From Tetranychus cinnabarinus (lineage: Eukaryota > Arthropoda > Arachnida > Trombidiformes > Tetranychidae), in assembly GCA_022266195.1 (NCBI GenBank), contig WHVY01000005.1, forward strand, positions 992,001 through 1,056,000: a stretch of 64,000 nucleotides of DNA, read 5' to 3'. Under the pieces are notes generated by a model. It saw only the letters and a program-made list of their open reading frames with translations, did not search any database and was not told the origin of the DNA. Shown piece after piece: positions 22,520-31,545 of the stretch. The position numbers and the translations under genes were made by a program. Position 1 is the first letter of the stretch. Each line of letters starts with the position of its first letter.

Positions 22520-25500
22520 TTATTGAGTTTGTTGCCGCTCAACAAACGGTTTAAGTTGACTGGCGTGTGCTCGAAATGTTGGTCCAGAAAGGGTTTCCGA
22601 TATCTCAAAAGTAACATCAGTAATTTTGGCTGTGATGTAGTAAGGACCAGTAAATTTTGGTGAGATCTTGTTCACTGATGGATGATTATCAGCTATTTCT
22701 CTTAAAACCTTTTGGCCGACAAAGAAGTCAGAATCCGGGTGTTTGGCATCATGTCTTTCCTTGCGTTTTTCCTGAGCTTTTCTTGTCCTTTCCTTTGCTC
22801 TCTGTCTTGCAGTGTGTAAATCGTCGTGATTGGTTATCAAGGATGGATAGTTGTCATTGCCGAAAAACAGGTAATTAGGTGAATATCCGGTGATATCATG
22901 AGGAGTATTGTTGTAATTCTTAACAACGTCAGGTAAAAGTGTATTCCATTTCCGCCTTGGATTATCTTGAATAGCTGCTTTTATTTTAGTGATGAGGGTT
23001 CCATTGATCCTTTCAACTATACCATTAGTTTGTGGATGATAAGGAGTTGATCTAATGTGTTTTATATTGTGGCGTTTCAAACACAGTTTCATCGCTTTGC
23101 TGCTGAAGTTTTTGTGACAATCAGTCAGAATACATTTGATTCGAATGCCAGTGTGTATCAGCTTATCAATCAGAGTTGTGATAGACTCTGATGTATTGGT
23201 TTTTGTAGGAAAAGCCCAGACGAAGCGTGAGAAATGGTCAATGAAGACTTGAATGTATTTATGTCTAGTGCTACCAGCTGCAGGGCCTAAAACAATTGTA
23301 TCGAGCCCAATCAATTCTCCTGGTTCAAGTTCAGCACTTGGTAAAATCATTTGACCAAATTTTGGTTGATGGTTGACCTTGACAACTTGACAAGTCTTAC
23401 ATGATGATACATATTGTCTGATCTCTTGTATAGCATTTGGCCACCAGTAGAATTGTGTTATTAGTTTTACTGTTTTGTTTTTCCCAGGGTGGCTATGTTG
23501 GTCGTGATATTTTTGCAGTAGTTCCATTTTAAGATCCTTTGGTACCACAATTTTGGTCTGGTTTCTACATTTTACCATCATAACTCCGTCCTTGAGCAAT
23601 GGTTTTTGTATTTCTGAGGTGTCTATAGTTTGTTGATGTTTCTTGAGCTCTTCGATATCTAAATGTAGAGTTACTGGTGAGCGTGAAAGTGCATCAACGT
23701 GTTGTTGATTCTTTCCTGCACGATGTATTAGTTCGTATGTTAATGTAGATAGCCTTATATTCCATCTGTACAGACGTCCTTTTGGCTTCTTTAGTGAAAG
23801 TAACCAACGAAGAGCACTATGATCAGTGATGACTTTGAATGGTAAACTCAGGTATACTTCAAAGTGCTCAACAGCTTCAACGACGGCCAAACATTCGAGT
23901 TCAAAAGCGGTGTAGTTTGCTTGGTGCTCATTTAGTGTTTTGGAAAAATAGGCGATCGGATGTTCGAGACCGTCGTCATCGAATTGCGCCAGTGTTGCAC
24001 CTATCCCTATTGCTGATGCATCGGTGTATAAAATACAGGGCTTATCTTTGTTATAGATACTTATAACTGGCGGTTGAGTTAAGGCTTTTTTGAGTGTGTT
24101 AAAAGCCTCTTCTTGAGTTACATTCCAAATGAACTGTTGGTTTTTCTTGAGAAGAGTCGTGAGAGGTTTGCTTATCATTGCAAAATTGTTGATGAAGCGT
24201 CGGTAGTAATTTGCTAGTCCTAAAAACTGTCTCAGCGTTTTCAAATTGTGTGGTGTAGGAAATTCAGATACTGCTTGCATTTTCCGTTCACATGGTGCGA
24301 CACCATAAGGACCGATCATGTAACCAAGATATTCCACCTCAGTTTTGACAAAATGACATTTACTTAGTTTTAATTTAATGTTATTGTGTTTAAGCTTATC
24401 AAGTACTTTGGATAAGAGGTTGATGTGATCTTCAAATGTTTTGCTGTAGATGATGATATCGTCGAGGTAGTTGATAGCACCATTGTAGAGTAAAGGTCCA
24501 AGAACTCGTTGAATTATTCGTTGGAAGGTTGCTGGTGCATTTTTAAGTCCAAAAGGCATGACCATCCATTCGTAATGACCTTCGTGGGTGATAAAGGCAG
24601 TCTTCTCGATTGAGTCTGGATTGACTTCGATGTGCCAATAGCCCCAAGCAACGTCAAGCGTCGTGAAGTATTTGCTTCCTTGGAGTCGATCGATGACATC
24701 GTTGATTCTGGGTAATGGCATTTTGTCGTCGATTGTTATGCTGTTGAGTCTGCGATAGTCAATACAAAGTCTGAAATCACCGTCTTTCTTCTTAACTAGC
24801 GTTACAGGGAACGCCCAAGGGCTTTCACTATCTCTAATGAGACCTTTCCCCTTTAACTCGCGGATCTGTCTTGATATTTCATCGTATTCGGACTGTGGTC
24901 GTCTGTATGCTCTTAATTGAATGGGTGGATGATTAACTGTAGTGATATGGTGTTTAGCAACTGATATTCGTCCAATATCAGTCTCATTCTGAGCAAAAAC
25001 TGGTTTGAATGCTTTCAGCAATTGCGTTAGCTTCTGTTTCTTTGTTGACTCAATCATCAAAAGAGTGTGATGTTTATTGTTATTGGTCATGACAGCTTTT
25101 TTCTCTCGCAAGTCGAGTTTGATGTTAAACTGTTTACCAATATCTAGGCCAATGAGTACTGGGTAATTGAACTGTTTCAAAACATGGAATCTAGCGGGCT
25201 TGGAGATTGAATGTATGTTGATGAGGACATCTACATGTCCCAGACTGCGAGTTACACCATCTACTTGGTTAATTATGATTGGGTTCTTAGTATTTAGTTT
25301 CAAACCAAGGCTCCTACATAATTTGTCGCTTATTATGCTAATAGAGCTTCCTGTGTCAATGAAGGCTGATTGAACTGTTCCATTAATCCGTACTGGTATG
25401 TTAATGAACTTGAATATTGGCCCACGACTTGCCATTAATGTTACATCGTCGTTGTCCTCAGCTTCTGCAGTTAAAGTGGTTGATTGAGTCTGATCTGGTT

Positions 25501-26245
25501 TGTTTGGACAGTCTTTGTGCCAATGAAATTCTCGTTTACCAAGTCGTTGACAATGTCGGCAAGGAGCAGGTGGCTTTGAGTTGAATGAGCCTGAGCGTTT
25601 GAAGTTTGATTGTGAACCAGATTGGTGATGAGAGGGAGTTGCTACCAAGTTCCTAGTAGTTTTCTTCTCGAACTGCTGTTTTCGTGTTGCTGCAAGCTTA
25701 AAATGTGACTCGCACATGCGTGCAACATTGATCCAAGCTGAAGCATTAACTGGATTAGAAGCAGTCAAGGTTAACTTCCAAGAAATTGGGAGACCCTCGG
25801 TTAATTGCTGAATAATCTCTTGTTCAGAGAGATCAGTTTGGCGAAGGAGACGTATTTTCTCTTGATAATATGTCTCGACAGTTTCGTCTCGTTTGAGGTA
25901 TCTGCGTTGAGCATCAATGAGAGGCGCTGCTGATGACGTACCAAAGCGAGTGATCATGCGTTCTTTAATGGTTGACCAATGAGGAAGTGTAGCTGTAGCG
26001 ATTTCATCACCAAACCATTCAAGAGCAGCTCCCTTCAAAGCGTAAATGAGATTTTTAGCTTTGGTTGGGCCATCCTGAGTGGAAGTGTGAAGCTCGTAAA
26101 TTTTCAGCCATGTCTGAATACGTATGTCATCTTTAGTACCTCCATACTTATCAATGCGTGGTTCATGATGTGTGTTTTCCATCGTTGGAACTATTGTATT
26201 GTTACTGGAGTTACTGTTTGTAGTATTATTTCGATTGCGAGTCAT
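22520..26245 (-). CDS. Gag-Pol polyprotein of the LTR retrotransposon, intact
   Basis: 1241 residues in one frame from an ATG at 26245, without frameshift or readthrough between gag and pol. In order: a capsid-like Gag (retrotransposon gag type, ~30-190, with ALEWFGD); a zinc knuckle at 229-246 (C229, C232, H241, C246; CX2CX8HX4C, longer than the usual CX2CX4HX4C); an aspartic protease with DTGS at 297-300; reverse transcriptase ~440-640 with YLDD at 593-596; RNase H ~735-855 (D742, D808); integrase with an HHCC zinc finger (H914, H918, C949, C952) and catalytic D982, D1042 and E1078 (DD35E spacing); and a basic tail. All catalytic residues are present, so it may be active. Oddity: around D1042 the motif reads LTDCHKNF, lacking the usual Gly and Glu. 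The stop lies 11 bases before the 3' LTR. Confidence 0.95.
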   Translation of the reverse strand: MTRNRNNTTNSNSSNNTIVPTMENTHHEPRIDKYGGTKDDIRIQTWLKIYELHTSTQDGPTKAKNLIYALKGAALEWFGDEIATATLPHWSTIKERMITRFGTSSAAPLIDAQRRYLKRDETVETYYQEKIRLLRQTDLSEQEIIQQLTEGLPISWKLTLTASNPVNASAWINVARMCESHFKLAATRKQQFEKKTTRNLVATPSHHQSGSQSNFKRSGSFNSKPPAPCRHCQRLGKREFHWHKDCPNKPDQTQSTTLTAEAEDNDDVTLMASRGPIFKFINIPVRINGTVQSAFIDTGSSISIISDKLCRSLGLKLNTKNPIIINQVDGVTRSLGHVDVLINIHSISKPARFHVLKQFNYPVLIGLDIGKQFNIKLDLREKKAVMTNNNKHHTLLMIESTKKQKLTQLLKAFKPVFAQNETDIGRISVAKHHITTVNHPPIQLRAYRRPQSEYDEISRQIRELKGKGLIRDSESPWAFPVTLVKKKDGDFRLCIDYRRLNSITIDDKMPLPRINDVIDRLQGSKYFTTLDVAWGYWHIEVNPDSIEKTAFITHEGHYEWMVMPFGLKNAPATFQRIIQRVLGPLLYNGAINYLDDIIIYSKTFEDHINLLSKVLDKLKHNNIKLKLSKCHFVKTEVEYLGYMIGPYGVAPCERKMQAVSEFPTPHNLKTLRQFLGLANYYRRFINNFAMISKPLTTLLKKNQQFIWNVTQEEAFNTLKKALTQPPVISIYNKDKPCILYTDASAIGIGATLAQFDDDGLEHPIAYFSKTLNEHQANYTAFELECLAVVEAVEHFEVYLSLPFKVITDHSALRWLLSLKKPKGRLYRWNIRLSTLTYELIHRAGKNQQHVDALSRSPVTLHLDIEELKKHQQTIDTSEIQKPLLKDGVMMVKCRNQTKIVVPKDLKMELLQKYHDQHSHPGKNKTVKLITQFYWWPNAIQEIRQYVSSCKTCQVVKVNHQPKFGQMILPSAELEPGELIGLDTIVLGPAAGSTRHKYIQVFIDHFSRFVWAFPTKTNTSESITTLIDKLIHTGIRIKCILTDCHKNFSSKAMKLCLKRHNIKHIRSTPYHPQTNGIVERINGTLITKIKAAIQDNPRRKWNTLLPDVVKNYNNTPHDITGYSPNYLFFGNDNYPSLITNHDDLHTARQRAKERTRKAQEKRKERHDAKHPDSDFFVGQKVLREIADNHPSVNKISPKFTGPYYITAKITDVTFEISETLSGPTFRAHASQLKPFVERQQTQ

Positions 26246-26283
26246 AATGGAGCAAGATATTTTAATAATTAGGAAATATTTTA

Positions 26284-27078
26284 TTAAAGATTGAATACAA
26301 CTTTATGCATGTAATCAACTGGATCAGGCAGGGAAACAGTTTTGTTTCTTATTTCTGATTGTATAAGCTTATAATCTAAAGCTCTATGTGCAAGCCTCGC
26401 GGCTTTATTGAGAGACTCCCGAGACTGCTGTCTATGATGCAGATTGTCGAAAACACGTTTGTGTTCACCAGAAGATGCAAACCAATCAGCTGGGATCGCT
26501 TCCTTAATCTCCGAGGCTTGCTTTGCTTTGTCAATTCCTTGCTTGAAGCACTTCTTGAGACGTCTTTCAGCTTGTTTCCTTCGTTGGTTTAAGTGTTTCA
26601 AATGTTGCGGGCAGATTTCACCTTTTTCGGTAGCTTCCAGAAGCTACCGTTGTCGAGCTTCCTTTCTTTTACGGTTCTTGTAAGCAGAAAGGCTAGCGAA
26701 GGGGGCGTGACCACCAAGGAGCGGAGCTTGTGTTGATGATGAAGATGAGGTAGGTTCACTTGGGTTACCAATCGATGTACCAGTTAACGACTGGATGCTG
26801 ATGTTACTATCAGCTGATTCCTGATCACCAATGTTACTTTGTGAACCACCAACTTCGGCGTGGAGAGATTCTGGCTGGAAATGACGGCTAGTATCGGCTG
26901 CAGTTGTTTTCCCAAAGTCGGCTGTTGAGTTATCAATAGAGTCTTCACTATCGCCAAAACCGTACCAACTTCCAGGCGTAGGGGGACGATCGGAATCAGG
27001 GCTTGAAGGAGAGTAGTTAGGTTCAAACTCTATGAAGTCCACTAGAAGAGAAAATATGGGAGAAAAGAACAAAGAGAA
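26284..27078 (-). other. Leader frame upstream of gag: 795 nt, no usable ATG, one in-frame UAG
   Basis: Between the 5' LTR and gag one frame is open from 27078 (after a TAA at 27081-27079) to a TAA at 26286-26284, broken only by TAG at 26646-26644. The first part (~144 codons) is Ser/Pro/Asp-rich (YSPSSPDSDRPPTPGSW) and ends in a basic cluster, KNRKRKEARQR. The second (~119 codons) is basic and helical (NQRRKQAERRLKKCFKQG, then SLPDPVDYMHKVVF). The only ATG is the Met near the very end, so an initiator would have to come from splicing or a non-AUG codon. A pyrimidine-rich acceptor-like site (TTTTCTCTTCTAG, ending 27042) sits at its beginning. Protein-like composition over two segments in the same frame argues for a coding history. 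No homology recognised; gag-pol lies in another frame. Confidence 0.5.
26628..26649 (-). repeat. Perfect 10-bp inverted repeat around the in-frame UAG
   Basis: CGGTAGCTTC and GAAGCTACCG are separated by two bases. In the element RNA the stop codon UAG lies in the 5' arm, so it would be inside the stem of a hairpin (about 8 bp with a six-base loop). It lies between the two halves of the leader frame. It may be a structured readthrough signal, a cis-acting RNA element or a chance palindrome. Confidence 0.6.
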
Positions 27079-27101
27079 TTAGTTGCAATGTGGATAAGTG
27101 T

Positions 27102-27119
27102 ATCCTGTCGACCGCGCCA
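27102..27119 (-). other. Primer-binding site, tRNA-Ser-like
   Basis: One base after the 5' LTR the minus strand reads TGGCGCGGTCGACAGGAT. Its complement ends in GCGCCA and has the layout of a tRNA 3' end: T-stem half CCTGT, seven acceptor bases CGACCGC, discriminator G, then CCA. Discriminator G and the acceptor bases suit a eukaryotic tRNA-Ser best, but the isoacceptor is an inference. Confidence 0.7.
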
Positions 27120-27120
27120 C

Positions 27121-27530
27121 TGTAACAGTTAAGCAAAGTTAACCTTAAAGGGGCAACGACAAGTTTGAGAAAGAAAGATAAACTTTGAAAAAACTTACTC
27201 TTACAAGTCAGTTTATGGCTTTCAAATTGTTTTATTGGTTTCTTCCTGCCTTAACATAGCAGAAAGATGGACCTTATATGTCCAGAGTTGATGGTCAAAA
27301 ATTATGGTTACATAGGTTTTACATTGATTATTATAAAAAGATTAAGTTATTTTGATTTCATATAAATTGCATTGAAAAGAGCGCGAAAAACCGATCAAAA
27401 GTTACTGTTTTATAAGTTTATAAGATAGGCATAAAGAGTGTTACAAAAGAAAGAGAAAAAGAAAGAGACCGAGGGGGAAGAGGATGAATGGAAAGAGAAG
27501 AAAGAGAAACATGTTTTCCTATCCTTCACA
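27121..27530 (-). repeat. 5' LTR of the full-length element
   Basis: 410 bp, offset exactly 5,022 bp from the 3' LTR, with a single substitution between them. TATAAA is at 27414-27409 (minus) and AATAAA at 27236-27231 (minus). A donor-like AGA|GTAAGT lies near its end (GT at 27198-27197, minus). Confidence 0.93.
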
Positions 27531-28151
27531 GTTTAATAAAAAGCTAATTTCTTTTTTCAACTAAATGAGCTTGATTAAATTACGATTATGTTTATTAATG
27601 AATTGTTGGCTTTTGTTTTTTTGTTCACTTTACTTTTGCTTCATTTCAAATGCAATAACATTCAAAGTTTGAGTTTAAAGATGAAGAGTGAAAGGTAAAG
27701 GGATAAGAAGACGATAAAATGAAGTAAAAAGGATGAAAATAAAGTGAGAGAATTCAGTGAAGCTCAAGAAAATTCCAATGAGATTCACAATTGAATTGAA
27801 TCAATTGAGTTTCTCTATTCTTTTTCATTTTCTAGAAGTGAAATCAAAGTTAACCAAAGAAACTAATACGAGTAGGAAATGATGAAAAGGCAAAGGAATT
27901 GGGAAAAGAAGAAGAAGATGAAATGTAAAAGGTAAAATGAAAATGAAAATGAATCAGCTCAGATCAATTGGCTTGGAATGGAAATGTTGGAAAAGAAGAA
28001 AACAGATAAAATTCTGAAATCTTGTTCGATTCAATGTATCGAATGAGAGAGTAAATGAAAAATGAGGAAAACTACACTTTTTGGAATCAACTTTTACCCT
28101 GTAAGCTCAACATTTTAAAAGAGCTTAATCAAAAGAGAAAGGAAAGAAACT
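27531..28151. repeat. Host flank inside the duplication, first copy
   Basis: 621 bp of ordinary AT-rich host DNA, starting with the target-site duplication GTTTAATAAAA and ending at the pol junction. No gene is seen in it. It is repeated at 31546-32166. Confidence 0.85.
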
Positions 28152-30260
28152 TTGGTTTTTCTTGAGAAGAGTCGTGAGAGGTTTGCTTATCATTGCAAAA
28201 TTGTTGATGAAGCGTCGGTAGTAATTTGCTAGTCCTAAAAACTGTCTCAGCGTTTTCAAATTGTGTGGTGTAGGAAATTCAGATACTGCTTGCATTTTCC
28301 GTTCACATGGTGCGACACCATAAGGACCGATCATGTAACCAAGATATTCCACCTCAGTTTTGACAAAATGACATTTACTTAGTTTTAATTTAATGTTATT
28401 GTGTTTAAGCTTATCAAGTACTTTGGATAAGAGGTTGATGTGATCTTCAAATGTTTTGCTGTAGATGATGATATCGTCGAGGTAGTTGATAGCACCATTG
28501 TAGAGTAAAGGTCCAAGAACTCGTTGAATTATTCGTTGGAAGGTTGCTGGTGCATTTTTAAGTCCAAAAGGCATGACCATCCATTCGTAATGACCTTCGT
28601 GGGTGATAAAGGCAGTCTTCTCGATTGAGTCTGGATTGACTTCGATGTGCCAATAGCCCCAAGCAACGTCAAGCGTCGTGAAGTATTTGCTTCCTTGGAG
28701 TCGATCGATGACATCGTTGATTCTGGGTAATGGCATTTTGTCGTCGATTGTTATGCTGTTGAGTCTGCGATAGTCAATACAAAGTCTGAAATCACCGTCT
28801 TTCTTCTTAACTAGCGTTACAGGGAACGCCCAAGGGCTTTCACTATCTCTAATGAGACCTTTCCCCTTTAACTCGCGGATCTGTCTTGATATTTCATCGT
28901 ATTCGGACTGTGGTCGTCTGTATGCTCTTAATTGAATGGGTGGATGATTAACTGTAGTGATATGGTGTTTAGCAACTGATATTCGTCCAATATCAGTCTC
29001 ATTCTGAGCAAAAACTGGTTTGAATGCTTTCAGCAATTGCGTTAGCTTCTGTTTCTTTGTTGACTCAATCATCAAAAGAGTGTGATGTTTATTGTTATTG
29101 GTCATGACAGCTTTTTTCTCTCGCAAGTCGAGTTTGATGTTAAACTGTTTACCAATATCTAGGCCAATGAGTACTGGGTAATTGAACTGTTTCAAAACAT
29201 GGAATCTAGCGGGCTTGGAGATTGAATGTATGTTGATGAGGACATCTACATGTCCCAGACTGCGAGTTACACCATCTACTTGGTTAATTATGATTGGGTT
29301 CTTAGTATTTAGTTTCAAACCAAGGCTCCTACATAATTTGTCGCTTATTATGCTAATAGAGCTTCCTGTGTCAATGAAGGCTGATTGAACTGTTCCATTA
29401 ATCCGTACTGGTATGTTAATGAACTTGAATATTGGCCCACGACTTGCCATTAATGTTACATCGTCGTTGTCCTCAGCTTCTGCAGTTAAAGTGGTTGATT
29501 GAGTCTGATCTGGTTTGTTTGGACAGTCTTTGTGCCAATGAAATTCTCGTTTACCAAGTCGTTGACAATGTCGGCAAGGAGCAGGTGGCTTTGAGTTGAA
29601 TGAGCCTGAGCGTTTGAAGTTTGATTGTGAACCAGATTGGTGATGAGAGGGAGTTGCTACCAAGTTCCTAGTAGTTTTCTTCTCGAACTGCTGTTTTCGT
29701 GTTGCTGCAAGCTTAAAATGTGACTCGCACATGCGTGCAACATTGATCCAAGCTGAAGCATTAACTGGATTAGAAGCAGTCAAGGTTAACTTCCAAGAAA
29801 TTGGGAGACCCTCGGTTAATTGCTGAATAATCTCTTGTTCAGAGAGATCAGTTTGGCGAAGGAGACGTATTTTCTCTTGATAATATGTCTCGACAGTTTC
29901 GTCTCGTTTGAGGTATCTGCGTTGAGCATCAATGAGAGGCGCTGCTGATGACGTACCAAAGCGAGTGATCATGCGTTCTTTAATGGTTGACCAATGAGGA
30001 AGTGTAGCTGTAGCGATTTCATCACCAAACCATTCAAGAGCAGCTCCCTTCAAAGCGTAAATGAGATTTTTAGCTTTGGTTGGGCCATCCTGAGTGGAAG
30101 TGTGAAGCTCGTAAATTTTCAGCCATGTCTGAATACGTATGTCATCTTTAGTACCTCCATACTTATCAATGCGTGGTTCATGATGTGTGTTTTCCATCGT
30201 TGGAACTATTGTATTGTTACTGGAGTTACTGTTTGTAGTATTATTTCGATTGCGAGTCAT
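28125..30260 (-). pseudogene. Truncated gag-pol, joined to host flank sequence
   Basis: 711 residues from an ATG at 30260. Residues 1-703 equal the full-length Gag-Pol (Gag, zinc knuckle, protease DTG, RT with YLDD). At the duplication junction the frame passes into host flank, adds SFFPFSFD and stops. The RT catalytic core is complete, but the RT connection, RNase H and integrase are gone. Transcription from the LTR at 31136-31545 could still make a Gag-protease-RT fragment; such RNA would need a polyA signal in the host flank or the next LTR. Confidence 0.9.
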
Positions 30261-30298
30261 AATGGAGCAAGATATTTTAATAATTAGGAAATATTTTA

Positions 30299-31093
30299 TT
30301 AAAGATTGAATACAACTTTATGCATGTAATCAACTGGATCAGGCAGGGAAACAGTTTTGTTTCTTATTTCTGATTGTATAAGCTTATAATCTAAAGCTCT
30401 ATGTGCAAGCCTCGCGGCTTTATTGAGAGACTCCCGAGACTGCTGTCTATGATGCAGATTGTCGAAAACACGTTTGTGTTCACCAGAAGATGCAAACCAA
30501 TCAGCTGGGATCGCTTCCTTAATCTCCGAGGCTTGCTTTGCTTTGTCAATTCCTTGCTTGAAGCACTTCTTGAGACGTCTTTCAGCTTGTTTCCTTCGTT
30601 GGTTTAAGTGTTTCAAATGTTGCGGGCAGATTTCACCTTTTTCGGTAGCTTCCAGAAGCTACCGTTGTCGAGCTTCCTTTCTTTTACGGTTCTTGTAAGC
30701 AGAAAGGCTAGCGAAGGGGGCGTGACCACCAAGGAGCGGAGCTTGTGTTGATGATGAAGATGAGGTAGGTTCACTTGGGTTACCAATCGATGTACCAGTT
30801 AACGACTGGATGCTGATGTTACTATCAGCTGATTCCTGATCACCAATGTTACTTTGTGAACCACCAACTTCGGCGTGGAGAGATTCTGGCTGGAAATGAC
30901 GGCTAGTATCGGCTGCAGTTGTTTTCCCAAAGTCGGCTGTTGAGTTATCAATAGAGTCTTCACTATCGCCAAAACCGTACCAACTTCCAGGCGTAGGGGG
31001 ACGATCGGAATCAGGGCTTGAAGGAGAGTAGTTAGGTTCAAACTCTATGAAGTCCACTAGAAGAGAAAATATGGGAGAAAAGAACAAAGAGAA
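30299..31093 (-). other. Leader frame, duplicated copy (no usable ATG, in-frame UAG)
   Basis: Copy of the frame at 26284-27078, shifted by 4,015 bp, with the same TAG (30661-30659) and the same inverted repeat (30643-30664). Because it arose by the tandem duplication it gives no independent evidence that the UAG is conserved. Confidence 0.5.
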
Positions 31094-31116
31094 TTAGTTG
31101 CAATGTGGATAAGTGT

Positions 31117-31134
31117 ATCCTGTCGACCGCGCCA
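31117..31134 (-). other. Primer-binding site, duplicated copy
   Basis: Same 18 bases as 27102-27119, again one base from the LTR (31136). See that entry for the tRNA reasoning. Confidence 0.7.
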
Positions 31135-31135
31135 C

Positions 31136-31545
31136 TGTAACAGTTAAGCAAAGTTAACCTTAAAGGGGCAACGACAAGTTTGAGAAAGAAAGATAAACTT
31201 TGAAAAAACTTACTCTTACAAGTCAGTTTATGGCTTTCAAATTGTTTTATTGGTTTCTTCCTGCCTTAACATAGCAGAAAGATGGACCTTATATGTCCAG
31301 AGTTGATGGTCAAAAATTATGGTTACATAGGTTTTACATTGATTATTATAAAAAGATTAAGTTATTTTGATTTCATATAAATTGCATTGAAAAGAGCGCG
31401 AAAAACCGATCAAAAGTTACTGTTTTATAAGTTTATAAGATAGGCATAAAGAGTGTTACAAAAGAAAGAGAAAAAGAAAGAGACCGAGGGGGAAGAGGAT
31501 GAATGGAAAGAGAAGAAAGAGAAACATGTTTTCCTATCCTTCACA
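31136..31545 (-). repeat. Third LTR (duplicate of the 5' LTR)
   Basis: 410 bp, 4,015 bp to the right of the second LTR. It carries the G variant of the second LTR at the single site that differs from the first, as expected if it was copied by the duplication. Confidence 0.93.

Larger units (their letters stand above)
22099..27530 (-). mobile_element. Full-length Ty3/gypsy-type LTR retrotransposon (5,432 bp), minus strand
   Basis: The termini read TGT...ACA in both LTRs (22099-22508 and 27121-27530, 410 bp each). They align without gaps and I found one difference (A at 22361, G at 27383). A GTTT target duplication flanks the element. In transcript order it holds: 5' LTR, a tRNA-type primer-binding site, an 875-nt leader with a long non-ATG frame, one Gag-Pol frame of 1241 residues, a purine tract, and the 3' LTR. 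The domain order protease-RT-RNase H-integrase places it in Ty3/gypsy (Metaviridae), not Copia. There is no env-like frame between pol and the 3' LTR. An intact frame and near-identical LTRs indicate a recent insertion. The mag-like lineage is possible given the tRNA-Ser-like PBS, but that is a guess. Confidence 0.95.
24137..28151. repeat. Tandem duplication, unit A (4,015 bp)
   Basis: Starts inside pol at TTGGTTT (24137-24143). It spans the 5' two-fifths of the element, the 5' LTR and 621 bp of flanking DNA. The same sequence follows at once as unit B (28152-32166), and the third TTGGTTT is at 32167-32173. The stretches I compared are identical and the encoded proteins match residue for residue. 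TTGGTTT existed both in pol and in the flank, so the breakpoints share 7 bp of microhomology. Confidence 0.93.
28152..31545 (-). mobile_element. 5'-half copy of the LTR retrotransposon created by the tandem duplication
   Basis: In transcript order: LTR (31136-31545), PBS, leader frame, gag, protease, and RT up to residue 703 of Gag-Pol, then host DNA. It lacks the connection domain, RNase H, integrase, polypurine tract and 3' LTR. It is not an independent insertion: the break falls exactly at the duplication junction, and the DNA beyond its LTR is a second copy of the first element's flank. Confidence 0.92.

Noticed and set aside
26784..27026. 80-codon minus-strand frame overlapping the leader frame
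   Set aside because: It starts at TTG, is in another frame, and has the aliphatic composition typical of a shifted shadow of the Ser/Asp-rich frame.
22520..31200. Plus-strand frames of 60-97 codons across the retrotransposon
   Set aside because: They are antisense to gag-pol and to the leader and recur identically in the duplicated unit.
28152..31545. Second independent insertion of the same element
   Set aside because: Its break is at TTGGTTT with an exact 4,015-bp period, and the flank after its LTR is a copy of the first element's flank, so it is a segmental duplication.
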